Positions 11,451 through 23,574 of a stretch of 64,000 bases of DNA are shown in pieces; positions within the stretch are counted from its first letter, which is position 1, and each line of letters starts with the position of its first letter. Made by a program: the position numbers and the translations under genes. Where the stretch lies: assembly GCA_036873755.1 (NCBI GenBank), contig JAVTVY010020445.1, positions 1 to 64,000 of the forward strand, written 5' to 3'. The notes under the pieces were generated by a model. The model saw nothing but the letters and a program-made list of their open reading frames with translations, made no database searches and had not been told where the DNA came from. Source of the stretch: Hanleya hanleyi. Taxonomy: Eukaryota > Mollusca > Polyplacophora > Lepidopleurida > Hanleyidae.

Positions 11451-12811
11451 TATCGCGAATCCCTATGGTATTTCAACATAAAGATGTTAAACGGTAATAT
11501 CACAGGAAAATATGAGTTTGACAGGGCGCTCGATGTAACTGTCATATTCGCATAGTTGATTGGCCATGCCATTACCAATTTGAAGGGATGATAAAAGCTA
11601 CCGTAATACGGATTCGGTTTTTTGGTCTAAGAGAATATTAATTCGAAGCATTTGTTAAAAATATGATCGATCTGTTTTGGATAGGGGTTGTGATGCATCA
11701 CAGATTGCTATTTGTCGTTCTGGAAAGGAAACCATACAACCGGAGTCTGTGATCGTCTTTTGGGTACAGATCCTATTACTATTCCGTTATCAGAAAAACA
11801 ACACACGTGTAAGCTGTATCGTTCCAGGTCGCATTACAGAATTCTACATTGAAAGCATTGTACCCATAAACAAGTGGGGCCACAATCGCATCTCTCGTAG
11901 CAATGCAGCTATATACCGCTTTTGTATGAACGTGCTCTCGAAAGATAGTCGACTAGATAGCTACATCAAAGGAACCACTATCGCCACAAGACCCAATCGG
12001 TCTTTCATGTAAAATTTATTGTTTAGGCCTTTGTATTGTAGACAGAACCTGCGGCTGTGGCAGTAATAGAATGAAAGGCATATCTGCCGGAGTGGTCTTC
12101 ATATGGACGCTAATTGATGTGAATCCGAAAAGAAGTTTTTCACATCAGAGAAATTGTATTACATGCAAACTACAAGTGATATGTAAAATTTTGGGCTGTG
12201 TAAAATCACATTATTGGTTGTGTAAAATTAGTACACCGTTCATAATATTAACATTAACGTCTAACACTAACACCGAACTTGACCTCGCACAATGTGTGCT
12301 AATGCAATTTAATGTCAGCATCATTTTGGTTTATCATAAATTAGGTTTATTTTTTGTCACGCTATTAAACTTCACTGTATAGGTGTCAGATTCGACATTC
12401 AATAGTTCGCCGTCGTCCACAAAAGATTTTCCACGCCAATAATTGAAATAACTTTTTACGTACGGTACGACAGTTGGCATCAATTCCAAATATTCATAAA
12501 ATTTAAATTGGAAAAAATAACACAGGATGATTTCCTGCAAACAGCAAGGAAAGCGGTCAACAGTTCTTTCAATGATGACAGGAAGACATCGTGATGTTCT
12601 TTACACAAAATCACTCATCAGTATACTTTATCCAATGTGTTGTTTCCGAGAACGTCTTTGCTTGAAAACTAGGAAATCACATAATGGTCTGACGGGACAA
12701 TAACTACATGAACACACATAATATGCGCTCTAATTGACTCTGCCACATCGCCTCCCACAGAACGTTATTGTCTATGACTCGACGACGTGGATATGGCTTA
12801 CTGGAGAAGAT
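11451..12811 (+). repeat. Large dispersed repeat family B, copy 2
   Basis: Collinear with 6525-8270 from TTATCGCGAATCCC onward and lacking the 320-bp SINE-like insertion and the (CA)n run. It starts directly after the LINE (TC)n tail and ends at the TTAA MITE at 12812. Its 12390-12610 part is family A in the minus sense (GCCGTCGTCC, AAAGCGGTCAACAG). Confidence 0.7.
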
Positions 12812-13313
12812 TTAACCCTTTCTGGTCTGGGCTGCTTAGGACCTGTCCAGACCAGAAACTTAACACACTATATCCTTGGGTCAATTTCTATCAGATAATG
12901 TAAAAAAAAAAGACGATCGCTTTGATGCTGTCACATTGACGTCATTCTCAAAAACGGCATTTCTTGGCCGAGTTTTGGTCAGATTTTTTATGTCGCAAAA
13001 GCTACATGATAAATTAATAAAGAATAATAGTGAATAATAGTCTGATGTGAAATAAAATAGTTTTTGTTCACTTTTCCTCGCGAAAAAGCAGGAATTTTGA
13101 AGAAAATGACCTTTAGTACATACATGGTCGCCATTTTGAATATATCCGTGATCCTCTGCTTGTGGGGTTATGCAAATAGGCTCAAAATGACCCCAATATG
13201 ATAAAGTACAAAGTGACGGAGTGTAAGCTCTCAATATTAGGCGTTCCGGAAACAGCGTAGAAAGTTTGGCAGGGGGTCATAATGACGCCCCAGGCCTGGT
13301 AGTCTTAGGTTAC
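12812..13313 (-). mobile_element. TTAA MITE (piggyBac-like), copy 2
   Basis: It starts TTAACCCTTTCTGGTCTGGG and ends with CCAGGCCTGGTAG and a mutated TTAG. The inside follows the family: ACTATATCCTTGGGTC, GACGTCATTCTCAAAAACGG, TGTCGCAAAAGCTACATGAT, ATCCTCTGCT and TCAAAATGACCCCAATATGA. No transposase is present. Confidence 0.65.
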
Positions 13314-14405
13314 TACATATGTTGACAATGTACAGAGCCCAAGCCTCCGGACCAAGTGCAACCGGCAGCTTAAATATCACGTGTGTATGGCACTTGTAGT
13401 AACATACTGCAGCGGAGAATTTTATCTTTGACGGTCGGTGCCGTTGAGCATTTACCATTTCTGATCTAGAAAATGGGAGTTTGGGAGTGTATTGCGGTTA
13501 ATTAAAAGGCAAAGTTTTCCCTATTTGGTTTCAGTGAAATCTTTACTCATTGTTCCAGACACATGCTTTGTATGCGTGGGCAGAAATGTTTGGCCTATCC
13601 GACATCGCTATTTCATGCCTTATTCGTCCACGATTGATTACGCGCGCTTCATTGGTCGTGCTATTTATTTTTTTAAATTTTCACAAATGCCAGATGTTTA
13701 CCCTGAAACCGAAGTAACTATCTGTGTTTAGTCTCATCAATGGATTTATGTTTCCAATAATACCACAGAACAAGTATATTTTCGTCTTGTATAACCAGAA
13801 GTAACCGATCAAATATACTTCCTGGTATCTAATTGAATAATGTTATGGCCTAATGTAATATTCCTTATCCAAGGATGAACACGCTGATTTTAGGAAAATG
13901 GTTTATTCTTAGTTTTGCTGATGAATTCATAGAAATGATTAATGCGAGATATTTCTAGCTGGAGGGTAGAATTGTGAGTCTTTTAACTTTGCACAAGAAA
14001 TACATGTAATGATAGGTAGAAGGGAAACCTGTGTTGGGTATCTATAATGCCTATCTTGCCTGGATCTGCCAGAGTTGGCTTAGAAGGTCTTCTTGGGTCG
14101 GAAAATCTGTATATAGGTGAAGCCCTGCAGGTTATTTAGCCACCTTCACCAGATCTAATGGTGAAGACCGATTGCGCGAATGGGACCCATATCTCTATAA
14201 AGGTCATCATGCCTTACCTTTCGTCAATTCTACGACAAGAGATTAGAATAATGATATCATGAAATATTTCTCCTGGAAATTGAATGCTAGAAGGGTTGTT
14301 GTTATCCTGTGATTCCCACCAACGTAACAAAGCATTTGCAGGTGGTAGATCGATAATACTACAGAACCAAGTGCCTTCACTCAAAAGGAGATGGCAGGAA
14401 ATAAC
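13314..14405. other. No gene seen
   Basis: Single-copy-looking AT-rich DNA. The open frames here are short and share nothing with known families. Confidence 0.35.
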
Positions 14406-14407
14406 TG

Positions 14408-14775
14408 TGTTTTAATGGGGAGAGAGAGAATTAAGTTTTAACGTCGCGTTCAGCAATAATTCAGCTATATGGCGACGATCAAACAAAATTCTAAGTATTG
14501 AAGTTAATAACTTAGTAATCCATCACATTAAAACATACACAAATTAAAACAACAAACCGATTTCTCTAAAATAACCTAAGATGAAGTTTGTTATTATTCA
14601 CAACATCCCATAAATACTGAAACAGCTTTCTCACACAAGTACAGATAGAGGGTCTGAAATCGCTATATGGGATTACAACAGGATGAACCTCATTATCTAG
14701 AGCTGCCTTAGCCATTTTATCAGCCTCAGTATTACCTTTGACTAGGCAACCAACAAATCACAATATCAATCTGTT
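14408..14775 (-). pseudogene. LINE RNase H end and 3' tail
   Basis: On the minus strand a frame at about 14735-14575 reads NTEADKMAKAALDNEVHP, VVIPYSDFRPSIC and FQYLWDV, then a stop. These are the last blocks of the RNase H and C-terminus of I-like LINEs. The 3' untranslated tail follows, with AATATTTCAGC-type and GACGTTAAA blocks, and ends in (TC)n at 14408-14420. The 5' part is absent, as usual for truncated LINE insertions. Confidence 0.65.
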
Positions 14776-14884
14776 GATGAAATCAACTGTCATATAATTA
14801 TAGAATATTCAAAATGGTGGGATGAGTTGGACTTCCACTTTTAATCGCTTGAAGGCATGACAGTGAATCTGAGAATATGACATA

Positions 14885-15231
14885 TTGTAACGACAAGAGA
14901 AAATATATGTTCACAATATGTTAATGTTCTAACTCGATTGCGTTATGATTATAGTTGTGACATGGAATTGAAATCCGCAGCATGTGCTATTTCGTGAAAA
15001 AAGGGTCTAAATTAAGTCATTTAAACACACATTTATACACGAAGGAGATATAATGGCACCAAACATTACCAGCTTAAATGGCGTTTTGGTCCAAGGGGAC
15101 CTTCGTGTCTGAATTTATGTTTAAATGACTTGATTTAGATCCATTTCTCACGTCATTACTATAATCATAACGCAATCGAGCTAAAACTTTCACATATTGT
15201 GTACATATATTTTCTTTTGCCGTTACATTAA
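14885..15231. mobile_element. Foldback MITE about 350 bp
   Basis: TGTAACGACAAGAGAAAATA on the left pairs with TATTTTCTTTTGCCGTTACA on the right. Further inside, CGATTGCGTTATGATTATAG pairs with CTATAATCATAACGCAATCG, and AAGTCATTTAAACA pairs with TGTTTAAATGACTT. Nearly the whole element folds back on itself. No open frame is present. Confidence 0.8.
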
Positions 15232-15329
15232 AAACCAATCATTTTTTGGACATTTTATTTCTTTCGATTTCAACCGCACCAGGTATAGGCCAACATGCCG
15301 CCTTATTGTACCATCTCCTTTATTAAATT

Positions 15330-15480
15330 TGATTATAACACACTGCGAATAAAATTGTGTTGTTTTAAACACAATTTGGTGCTAAAATGGCTTCAACACA
15401 AACATTTTGTATTGGAATCAACATAACACAAAATTCGTGTTAATTCTCAACACAATTCTGGCGGTAAAATGACTTTAACA
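15330..15480. repeat. Cluster of AACACAA / TTGTGTT short inverted motifs
   Basis: The motifs AACACAA and its complement recur about nine times in 150 bases around CTAAAATGGCTT-type spacers. It may be a small MITE; no target duplication was identified. Confidence 0.35.
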
Positions 15481-15559
15481 CAGTTTTCATCGAAGTGTAC
15501 AGTACTGATTGCAAAGTACGCTCACACTGCGCAAGATATATGACACTCCCTGTGACAAG

Positions 15560-15755
15560 GGACGTATAAATATCGTGTAATATAAGATCTTCGTATGAAT
15601 AGTCACCATGAAAGGGTGACTGAGATACAAACGGCTTGGAAAATCATTTTGATAATAGAAAACTGGTCAGTGATGATACGGATGTAACGATAAGGAGCAT
15701 CATTATGTCTTGCCGGCGTCATTGAATATTAAACTGTTGAGCAATTACTTACTGA
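15560..15755 (+). repeat. Family A, diverged partial copy
   Basis: GAATAGTCACCATGAAAG, GTGATGATACGGATGTAA, TCATTATGTCTTGCCGGC and ATTAAACTGTTGAGC follow the family A order with substitutions and small deletions. Confidence 0.4.
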
Positions 15756-17370
15756 CGGACAGGTTATACAGATCAACGAATCAATACAGGAATTGAAAAC
15801 CATGCATGTTTGCTAATACCTGAAATCAGAAAAAAACAATCTAAGATGTCGAGAAACACCGCTCCGTGTCGCAGCTATATCGAAAGCCACGGTGAACGCA
15901 TAAAAAAAATAATATTGCTGTTTATATATGTAAGTTACAACGATGTAGAGATAATGGGATGTTCCTCAGTTAATCTACTAATTTTTCTTGCTAATTCTAG
16001 AGTGATGAGGTGGTAATTACACAATCAATATTTAGTTAAACAGCATATTCTGTGGAACATTGATTTTCTGAGTCCATAACACAAACTGTTGAAGGCATAA
16101 ATTCGGATACCAGCAATCATACTCTAGAAAATCATATTCATATGATATTTTGACATTCATGTAACATAAAGGACAGTATGTACAAGTGCGTGAGGATTAA
16201 CGAGTGAAGGAGAGAAGATATATACAATTTTTTTAGTTGGGAGTAGGAATTAAAGTCTATATAATTAAGCATGAAGCTGTAAGGACGTATTAACTGTGCT
16301 TAACAGCATTGCATTCATATTATTCTCGTGAAATGTATTGGAGGTTGTTATGACAATGTTCCCGTCGATTACACCGTGCGCCGTCCGAAAAAAAACTAGG
16401 AATCCAAGAAAACTGTGATCCCAAAAAATTTATGCCTGTAACATTGCCCCAATAGCGTATCAGGGTAGAGTGGCAGGCTTCACCCTAATTGCCCGTGGAT
16501 GTTTTTGGCATTGCTGGATTTGGTTTAAATGTAAAAGCTGTTCTTGTTTCTGTCGATTTTCCATGGTGAGGGTGTTGGTTCAGGGATTCCACCGAAATGG
16601 CTAGGTCTGTGGTCAGGGTGGTCAGCTTGGTGTTTGGAGGGTCTTTGTCCTGTGGGTCGGTGGTCTGTGATCTGTGGTCGCTGATCTTGAGGGTGATTAG
16701 TTCTGGTGTTGCTCTCCAGGCTATCAATGTGACTGCTTCCAGCGATGATAATTTTCATCATGGTTTTTCTGAAAGATATAATAAGATGCTCTTTAGCTTT
16801 CTTCGTCAGGTTCTAGGGCTGATACAAAAGTATACAAGCAGTATTGTGTTCTGGGAAGAATTGGGTAAGTTATTTTGTTATGTACTTTTCATCCCTGTTA
16901 GTATTGACATTATGATGCTTAATTGGTACTTTGTTTGTCGGAACGGGGAAGGGGGATAGATGATTGGGTGAATAGATAAAGAACAGACAAATATATATAT
17001 TCTTTGCAGCATTAAGCAGTGATTTTGAGGAAATGAAATAAACGTATTCGGCATTTCTATGGTACTGATTGGTGGTTTCGATTCCCTTTCTTGTTCTTGT
17101 GATTTTGATTGTTTTTTTGTGTTGCCTGATGTATGCTGATTTTGTGGGCATTTTTGTTAGTGCCAATGGCTTATTTTTTCTGGGGCCGAAAGAGACGACC
17201 CTCAGTAGCAAGGTAACTCCCCTGCCCCGGCAACCAATTTTTATGCCGAAAGGTTTGTTATGTGTTGGTCTCAGATTGGAGGATCTACAGAACAATCGGC
17301 CCTCAGTATCAAGGTAACTCCGTTGTTCGTATAGCTCGGTTATATCCAAAAGGTAGTTTTATGTGTTTCA
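15756..17370. other. No confirmed gene
   Basis: Open frames exist at 16597-16959 (+) and 16870-17349 (-), but they are low-complexity or have no family features. The motif CCCTCAGTA(G/T)CAAGGTAACTCC recurs at about 17199, 17300 and 17530, suggesting a short degenerate repeat. Confidence 0.35.
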
Positions 17371-17586
17371 GAGAGAGAGAGAGAATTAGGGTTTAACGTC
17401 GCATTCAGCAATATTTCAGCTATATAGCGACGATCAAACAAAATTTATGTGTTTCATATTATTATTTAGTGGTTGATTGTTTCTTAAACTACCGAAGATC
17501 ATGGGTATTTGACAAGCTATAGAACAGTCGGCCCTCAGTATCAAGGTAACTCCGCTATTCAAAAGTTCGGTTATGGCCGAATGGTG

Positions 17587-17900
17587 TCAGACCTTTTCAG
17601 GCTGGTGTTGGGAAGCAGTGCGCATGCAATGGGATAGTGTTATATACTGGAATAATAGCCAGCAGATTTGATAAAACTTATTAAGGACTTGAATACATTG
17701 TTTTGAATCACTGAGTATCACAGCACGGATTGGTTTGTGCTCGATGATGCATTTGAGAGCCTTAATTATAGCAATCAGTACACTAGTGTATACAGACATA
17801 TTGTCTGGAAGTTTGAAGCCATTTTGTATGTCGAACTCCGGTATAACAAAAGCTAATCCTGTGTTATTACTTGTGTTTTTGATGCCTCTGTATAGATTTT
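17587..17900 (-). pseudogene. LINE RNase H fragment
   Basis: GFKLPDNMSVYTSVLIAIIK and VILSDSKQCIQVLNK are the central RNase H blocks. The catalytic Glu expected in TAELYAI is missing here (TSVLIAI), while the Asp of SDS is kept. The frame ends early at 17587. Confidence 0.7.
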
Positions 17901-18116
17901 AAAGTAATTTTTCCATTTTTGGTCGATATATTCAAGGGTGGTGGCTCTTATAAAATCTGGGTTGTCCTTCTTTGCGAGATAATCGTGTATACTTGTGTAC
18001 ACGTGGGGCGACTCTAATTCCCAAGGTGGCCTAGTGACTTTGTTCTTGTCGTAGATATGTTCAATGGGTTTTTCGTGTTCTTGGAATAAGTTATTTAAGG
18101 TATAGCCGAGGGGGGG

Positions 18117-18802
18117 CTAGTTTTTCTTTAGATATTCATATTCACTTTTATGCTCAAAACAATTGTGGCATTGGTGATTATCGTCCTTAGCTCTAATTTT
18201 TCCTGCACATATCAATGACAGTTCCTCTCGTCCTAAGAGAAGGGGCTTCTCATTGGTTTCTATTTGAAGACTACATAACGCGGTTCCTTTGAATGCTCCA
18301 GTAGCATGTTTGTCCCAGACACACACCTCATGAGGTTCTGGTCTTTTTTGCACCGAAGAAATAGTTGGTCATTGTGGTCTTTCCATGTGAGTTTTCTGTC
18401 AAAGATCATACCTAGGTATTTAACACTAATTTTGAATTCAATTTTCTGACCTCCTAGTGTTAGCTTAAAGTCAACGTGTTTATTGTTTGAGAATATAATA
18501 CCCGTTGTTTTCAGGGCGAAAAATTTGAAGCCCCATTTATCCGCCGAACAGCTGATTGTATCTGGTGTATTTTGCATTATACCTGTCAGTTTTTTTATGG
18601 AGCGTGCGGTTTTCCAAAGTGCAGCGTTGTCAGCAAATAGGGACTGTTCTACTTCTGCATGTTTGGTGTCAATTTCATCGGCTAGATGACTATGGTTCAC
18701 ATCGAGCATATATATACATATTTGAAGATTTCGAAAACTACAAGGGGGGCGGAGATTTAAATTCTCAGTGTATTTAACAGAACAAAGGAAAGCCATTCGC
18801 AT
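18117..18802 (-). pseudogene. LINE reverse transcriptase, C-terminal half
   Basis: The catalytic box reads SLFADNAALW (18625-18636), so the second Asp of the usual ADD is replaced by Asn. ADKWGFKFFALKTTGIIFSN, VKYLGMIFDRKLTWKDH and the thumb segment with TNEKPLLLGREELSL follow, the last after a frameshift near 18350. The altered active site and the frame change make it inactive. Confidence 0.8.
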
Positions 18803-19866
18803 ACCCCATCTGTCCTTACCACCACGTCATGATTACGCTCATCCAGTCTTAAATTGCACTGTTTTTATTTGATTAAGCCATAGTGCTTGTTATTTTATGA
18901 ATTGACTCATAAATTTGTATATGGATTATAAATACAGCATTGTGTTGGGCATCGAAGTTGGAAGTGACCCGAAATTCAATCAACATATATTAACAACAGA
19001 ACACAGACCGGTGAACATACGCAGACAAAAGGTGGTTTAAGGAAACAAACTGTGTGAAAGTTGAAAAACAACTGAACAATTAAATAAACCAAGCAAAACG
19101 GCAAGTAGCGAAAATAATTTTGCATGCGAAGGTAAACACAATATAATTTCAAGTGTTACTTACCAAGGTTTCCCCTTTTCTCTGACATTGACAGAATGAA
19201 TAAAAGAATATGAAGATACAATAACAAACAAATCTCCAGATATGAATAAAATACTGAAGTTGCGTATAGAAACCCTATACTTTCATAAAATAAAATAAAA
19301 TTTTATTTCAAAGAGAAAATGTATACGAAAATAGAGATATATCAAAATCGAGTATCGGAGGGACCGCACAGACAGCACTATACAACAACAACATTTTCTT
19401 GGTGATCAAAAACGCAAATCGCAGATCAAATTTATTGCATTACCCTTGGCGAAACTAATACATATTTGCGAGAATCATCCAGATAATAGACTGAAGCAGA
19501 AGTAGAGGACAACCATTATGATAAAACATGTAAATTACGGGTCGTACGGAAAAGCAAGGCCGAATAGGATGATGATGCGGAACTTTGAGTGTCGATAATT
19601 TTCTCAGGACGTTTTTTTCCTTCGTGATCCTTTGACAAATACAATAACACGTAAATATACGAATCTTCACACAAACCACTTCATGAACAGATGAATTCAT
19701 AATTTTCAATGAATATACCGTAAACCCCCTTTCTTCCAGATTATTGTCGTCGATCAGAAAAAAACCCTGCATTATATACGAATAAAACTCGGCGAAAACA
19801 AATGATAATCTACCAGTGAAACTCAGTATAGTGTAAGCACGTTAGTCCACGGCCCAAACCATAGGT
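18803..19866. other. No gene seen
   Basis: AT-rich DNA with a GATCAAA-rich stretch; no exon, RNA or element recognised. Confidence 0.4.
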
Positions 19867-20025
19867 GGAGGATCCGACCATCATCGGCCATCATCCACGG
19901 AGGGTCCGGCCATCATCGGCCATCATCCACGGAGGATCCGACCATCATCGGCCATCATCCACGGAGGGTCCGGCCATCATCCAGCCATCATCCGTGGATG
20001 GTCCGGCCATGATACGTGGGTGGTA
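19867..20025. repeat. 32-bp tandem minisatellite
   Basis: GGAGGATCCGACCATCATCG plus GCCATCATCCAC repeats at 19867, 19899, 19931 and 19963, an exact 32-bp step, then decays. GGTCCGGCC and GGATCCGACC alternate between units. Confidence 0.95.
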
Positions 20026-20251
20026 CAGCTATCACACAGTTATCCTACGGTAACTGAAAAGTGGGCGTACTGTATATAATGATGATAATATTGTTTGTCA
20101 ATTTTTGTCGCCAAGGATTTTCTGGAACTATAATCACATGCCTTTGACCTGCGATCATTCACGATCATTTCAATTTCTCTAAGCCACCGCAATATTAGTA
20201 ATTCTACTATTAATGACTATGAAATTAATTTCGGGAGAGAAAGCTAGAATG

Positions 20252-20325
20252 AGTCGTCAGAGGGATTCGAATTAACGACCTCGATTACACGCGCTAATGA
20301 TCTACCTGAGCTATGATAGATTTCC
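20252..20325 (-). other. tRNA-like sequence (SINE head or decayed tRNA)
   Basis: On the minus strand TAGCTCAGGTAG fits an A box and GTTAATTCGAATCCC a B box about 40 bases later. A clean acceptor stem and anticodon stem could not be formed, so a tRNA-derived SINE head is more likely than a working tRNA. Confidence 0.35.
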
Positions 20326-20479
20326 CTTCAATCGGAAGGATATCAAGAAAAAAACGCAAAGAAAAGAGCTGTTCTCTTAACAGAAAAAAAACGTTAGGAA
20401 ATAACGAGGCAGATGTCGGAGCACAAAACTAAAGAATATCATTCCGTGAACTGATAACTACGATGCGTTCATCAGTATG

Positions 20480-20865
20480 ACATACGATAGCGGAACGCAT
20501 GGTGTACATACTTCACTAGTTATTATGTGTTTAATTGTCTAATTCCACGTTGTCCATGGCTAGGGGCCGTATGGACCGATGGACCCTCACGGTGTTCATA
20601 TGAACAGCCACAATCAAAGCGTGTCTGATATACATCATTCTCTGAATAACAAATTTACAACGAAATAGAATATACAACTTTGATAGTTTTGTAACCTCAT
20701 GCCGATATCAGTGGAAATTGTTGACCGCTTCTTTCTTGAAGAAAACTAGCTTATGTTTATGTATGCTATGACTCATTTTTCTTCAAATTTGGTGATAATG
20801 GTGTTACATGAACATTGAACGAGGGCTGAATATTGAATGCGTAAAGACGCTTGTATTATAGCCTA
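20480..20865 (+). repeat. Family A copy
   Basis: TGTCTAATTCC, GGCTAGGGGCCGTATGGACC, TCATATGAACAGCCACAATC, GTTGACCGCTTCTTTCTTG, TATGTTTATGTATGCTATGA and GACGCTTGTATTAT follow the family order, with a deletion over the GACGACGG part. Confidence 0.55.
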
Positions 20866-20869
20866 TTGG

Positions 20870-22800
20870 GTCGGCTCGGAGCTGAGCTACATTCGATAAT
20901 CATCAATTGTGTATGAATGGAGTTTCAGGCGTTTTCTTATTCTCGAATGAAATACGATGGAATCGCGATATGTTGGAAAGTTTCTTGATGAAAAAAATAA
21001 TGGCAAAAAGCAGAGAAAACACATTACCATGGAGCAAACCTGATACAGTTGTACATTCCGAAAAATGGCATAGTTTCCAATTGAAATTCGAGCGATTTAA
21101 CACGTTTCCTAGAGCTGTCTAAAACTGAACCTATTAAGTTATGCAATGCACTAAACATTTCAGTTTATTTCGATATTTTCTCAGAATTTACTAATGCAAC
21201 AAATGTCAAAATTGATCGTCAAAAAATTAGAACTAACCCTTTAATAATATTCGTGATTGTTTTTTTTTAATGCGATGTTATATAATACGTATTTCTGAAC
21301 TATGACTGACGGGTTGTTTACTACTAAATTTGGAAACATCTGCTGGTGAAAGACCGTGGATTGATTCAGTTGACAGGCAGAGCGAACGTATTAAATACCG
21401 TATAAGTTTAGAGCGTAGCAGTGAAGTCATATAATAACCGACACAGCGCGACGAGAAGAGGCGTCAGGAACTGCGTACCAGAGAGGTACTTTTGATAATT
21501 CTACGGTACTTGTGTGTTGCGCACATTACCTGGCGATAATTTCCTTCTCGTTTCATCATCCGGGCTGTCGTATTTGGCTGTGTCTGACTGTCGAGATGTT
21601 ACTCTGATTGTAAATTAATACTGGGTGTAATAATAAATCGAAATACCGACGGGGACAGTCCTGTTTCGGTATATTGACTACTATCTTATTTTATCGATAA
21701 AATAACCCTTCCCTTTCACCTTCCGTTCCCCCTTCCTCCTCCCAGTATTTGTACTGGGAGGGGGAAGGGGTTCAAAGAAAGGGAATTGGCTTCATGAGAA
21801 CGTTGTCCTGGTAAGCCCGGTTTAATTTGATCATACCGAATAAACGATGTGTGATCATCTATTCATTCAATTCGTACTGAATTGTTGAATTGAAACAAGC
21901 AGGTATTAGGCTATCCTGAGCATCAATTCGTCAAACTGTTCTATTGAGAACGTTTTACGCTTTGACACTTTGAACATACTGTCGATAATGCACAAGTAAT
22001 GAGATTCTAACTGAGGTCCATGTTCTTGGCACAAAGGCGATCTCATATACCAGGTATATCTACAGGCGATGGATTGAGGGGAGACAGGCCAGGCTAATCT
22101 AAGTGACACAAAGGCTCATACTGCAACATCCAGAAAAACGATACTTTCTTTACTGCATTTATTCAATGAAATAGTGTCGTGGTTTCCCGAGAATAACATA
22201 TGCAAATTATTGAACCATATTAGAGTAGTTCAGTGCCATACATCATACCTTTCGCCACAGGTCATCCGTCACATAGACCGATCCAGTGACGGTTTTGAAG
22301 ATTTGAAGGGACAATGACGACCGCTTTGACAGCCATTTTTTCATTCCTCGTTGAAAATGTCAACAACTGACGAAACGCCCTATTAAGTTGTCAGTTCCTG
22401 TTCGACCCGGCGTTAACACGTTAATTCGAAGTGCCAGACACAATTTGGGGTGCTGTAATTAAACGCGAACTAACAAGGGAGGTTAAAGTAGATGCCGACT
22501 TACTGACAACAAGTCATATTGGTGATGCGACATGGAACTGTTACTTAGGCTATATTAGGCCTGTTTAATGGGAACTTACAATTTCTGAAGCGAGGTTTCA
22601 AAGTTTCGATTAATTAATTAATTTCTTTCGATAACGGCAATAGGCGGGATCCAATCCTCAGTGCTTTTCATAGAGTAATGACCGACTAAGGACAGAACGT
22701 AGGGCTCCGAAACGCATATCAGAGAAGGTATCGCAGGTTTCAATACCAGAAAGGGTGATGCCATGTCGTGTTGAGAGTTTAGTAGGCGTGTGTTCCACGC
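20870..22800. other. No gene seen
   Basis: Open frames are short and without domain features. A GGGAAGGGG/CCCTTCCC inverted motif lies at about 21706-21770. Confidence 0.35.
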
Positions 22801-22806
22801 TGAATT

Positions 22807-22845
22807 AGAGAGAGAGAGAGAATTACGGTTTAACGTCGCGTTCAA
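22807..22845 (-). mobile_element. LINE 3' tail scrap
   Basis: (GA)n, GAATTACGGTTTAACGTCGC and GTTCA equal the very 3' end of the LINE family, in minus orientation. Confidence 0.4.
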
Positions 22846-23574
22846 CTCTGAATTAGATAGCAAGTTCATACATCTACGTATGGATTTGAAGGTGATTGGT
22901 ATTTTATCTTAGAGGCAGTCGGCAATATATGCAGACAGACAAATGCCCCATATAATTCGAGCTGACGATGATACAACCCAATAGGACAGCATTTTAATTC
23001 AATTAAATTTACTTTTTGATTCAATAAATTGCTTTTTTAATTCAGTTAAAATTAAGTAATTCGGAAATTCTTCTTCGTAGGCCAAGTAATTAATTCGGAA
23101 ATTCTTTCTCGTAGATACGTAGGACAATGCGATTTTTTTTGCGATAACGCTTGCGATTTCGATTTTAACGCATAAAGACGAACGGCCACAGGAAAGCGTC
23201 GATATTCCAGTCGAAACTGTGTTTTTCCAATGCAGATCAGGATACTTATCAGCGATACGGGTTTGATATCTTTGGAACATACCTTACAAACCAATAAGCT
23301 GGGGAATTTGTGGGGTTTATGTCGGGCAAGCTGTGTGGGGATCATGTGGGGAATGTGTAGGACAGCCAATGTGGGGAATGTGTAGGGATTTGGTAAAATC
23401 CCCACATTGGACTTAGTCGTGGAAAAGGAGTTTCTTAATGCTGCTTAGCTGAATTAAATCCCCACACTATCCCAACCTCAGCCCCACGTGTTCCCTACAT
23501 GTGGGGATGATGCGGGGAACTATATTTAAAGCTGGTATGGGATAGACACAAAATATTTCTGCAGTAAGTCAAGC

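Larger units (their letters stand above)
17371..18802 (-). mobile_element. 5'-truncated I/Jockey-like LINE with RNase H
   Basis: Reverse transcriptase (18802-18117), RNase H (about 17900-17587) and a 3' tail (17440-17371) ending in GACGTTAAACC and (TC)n lie in the right order on the minus strand. RT followed by RNase H is typical of the I group of LINEs. Frameshifts separate the parts, and the endonuclease is missing. Confidence 0.8.

Noticed and set aside
16870..17349. 159-aa minus-strand open frame
   Set aside because: Low-complexity composition, no domain, and overlaps short repeats.
20252..20325. Functional tRNA gene
   Set aside because: A and B boxes are present but acceptor and anticodon stems do not pair; a SINE head is more likely.
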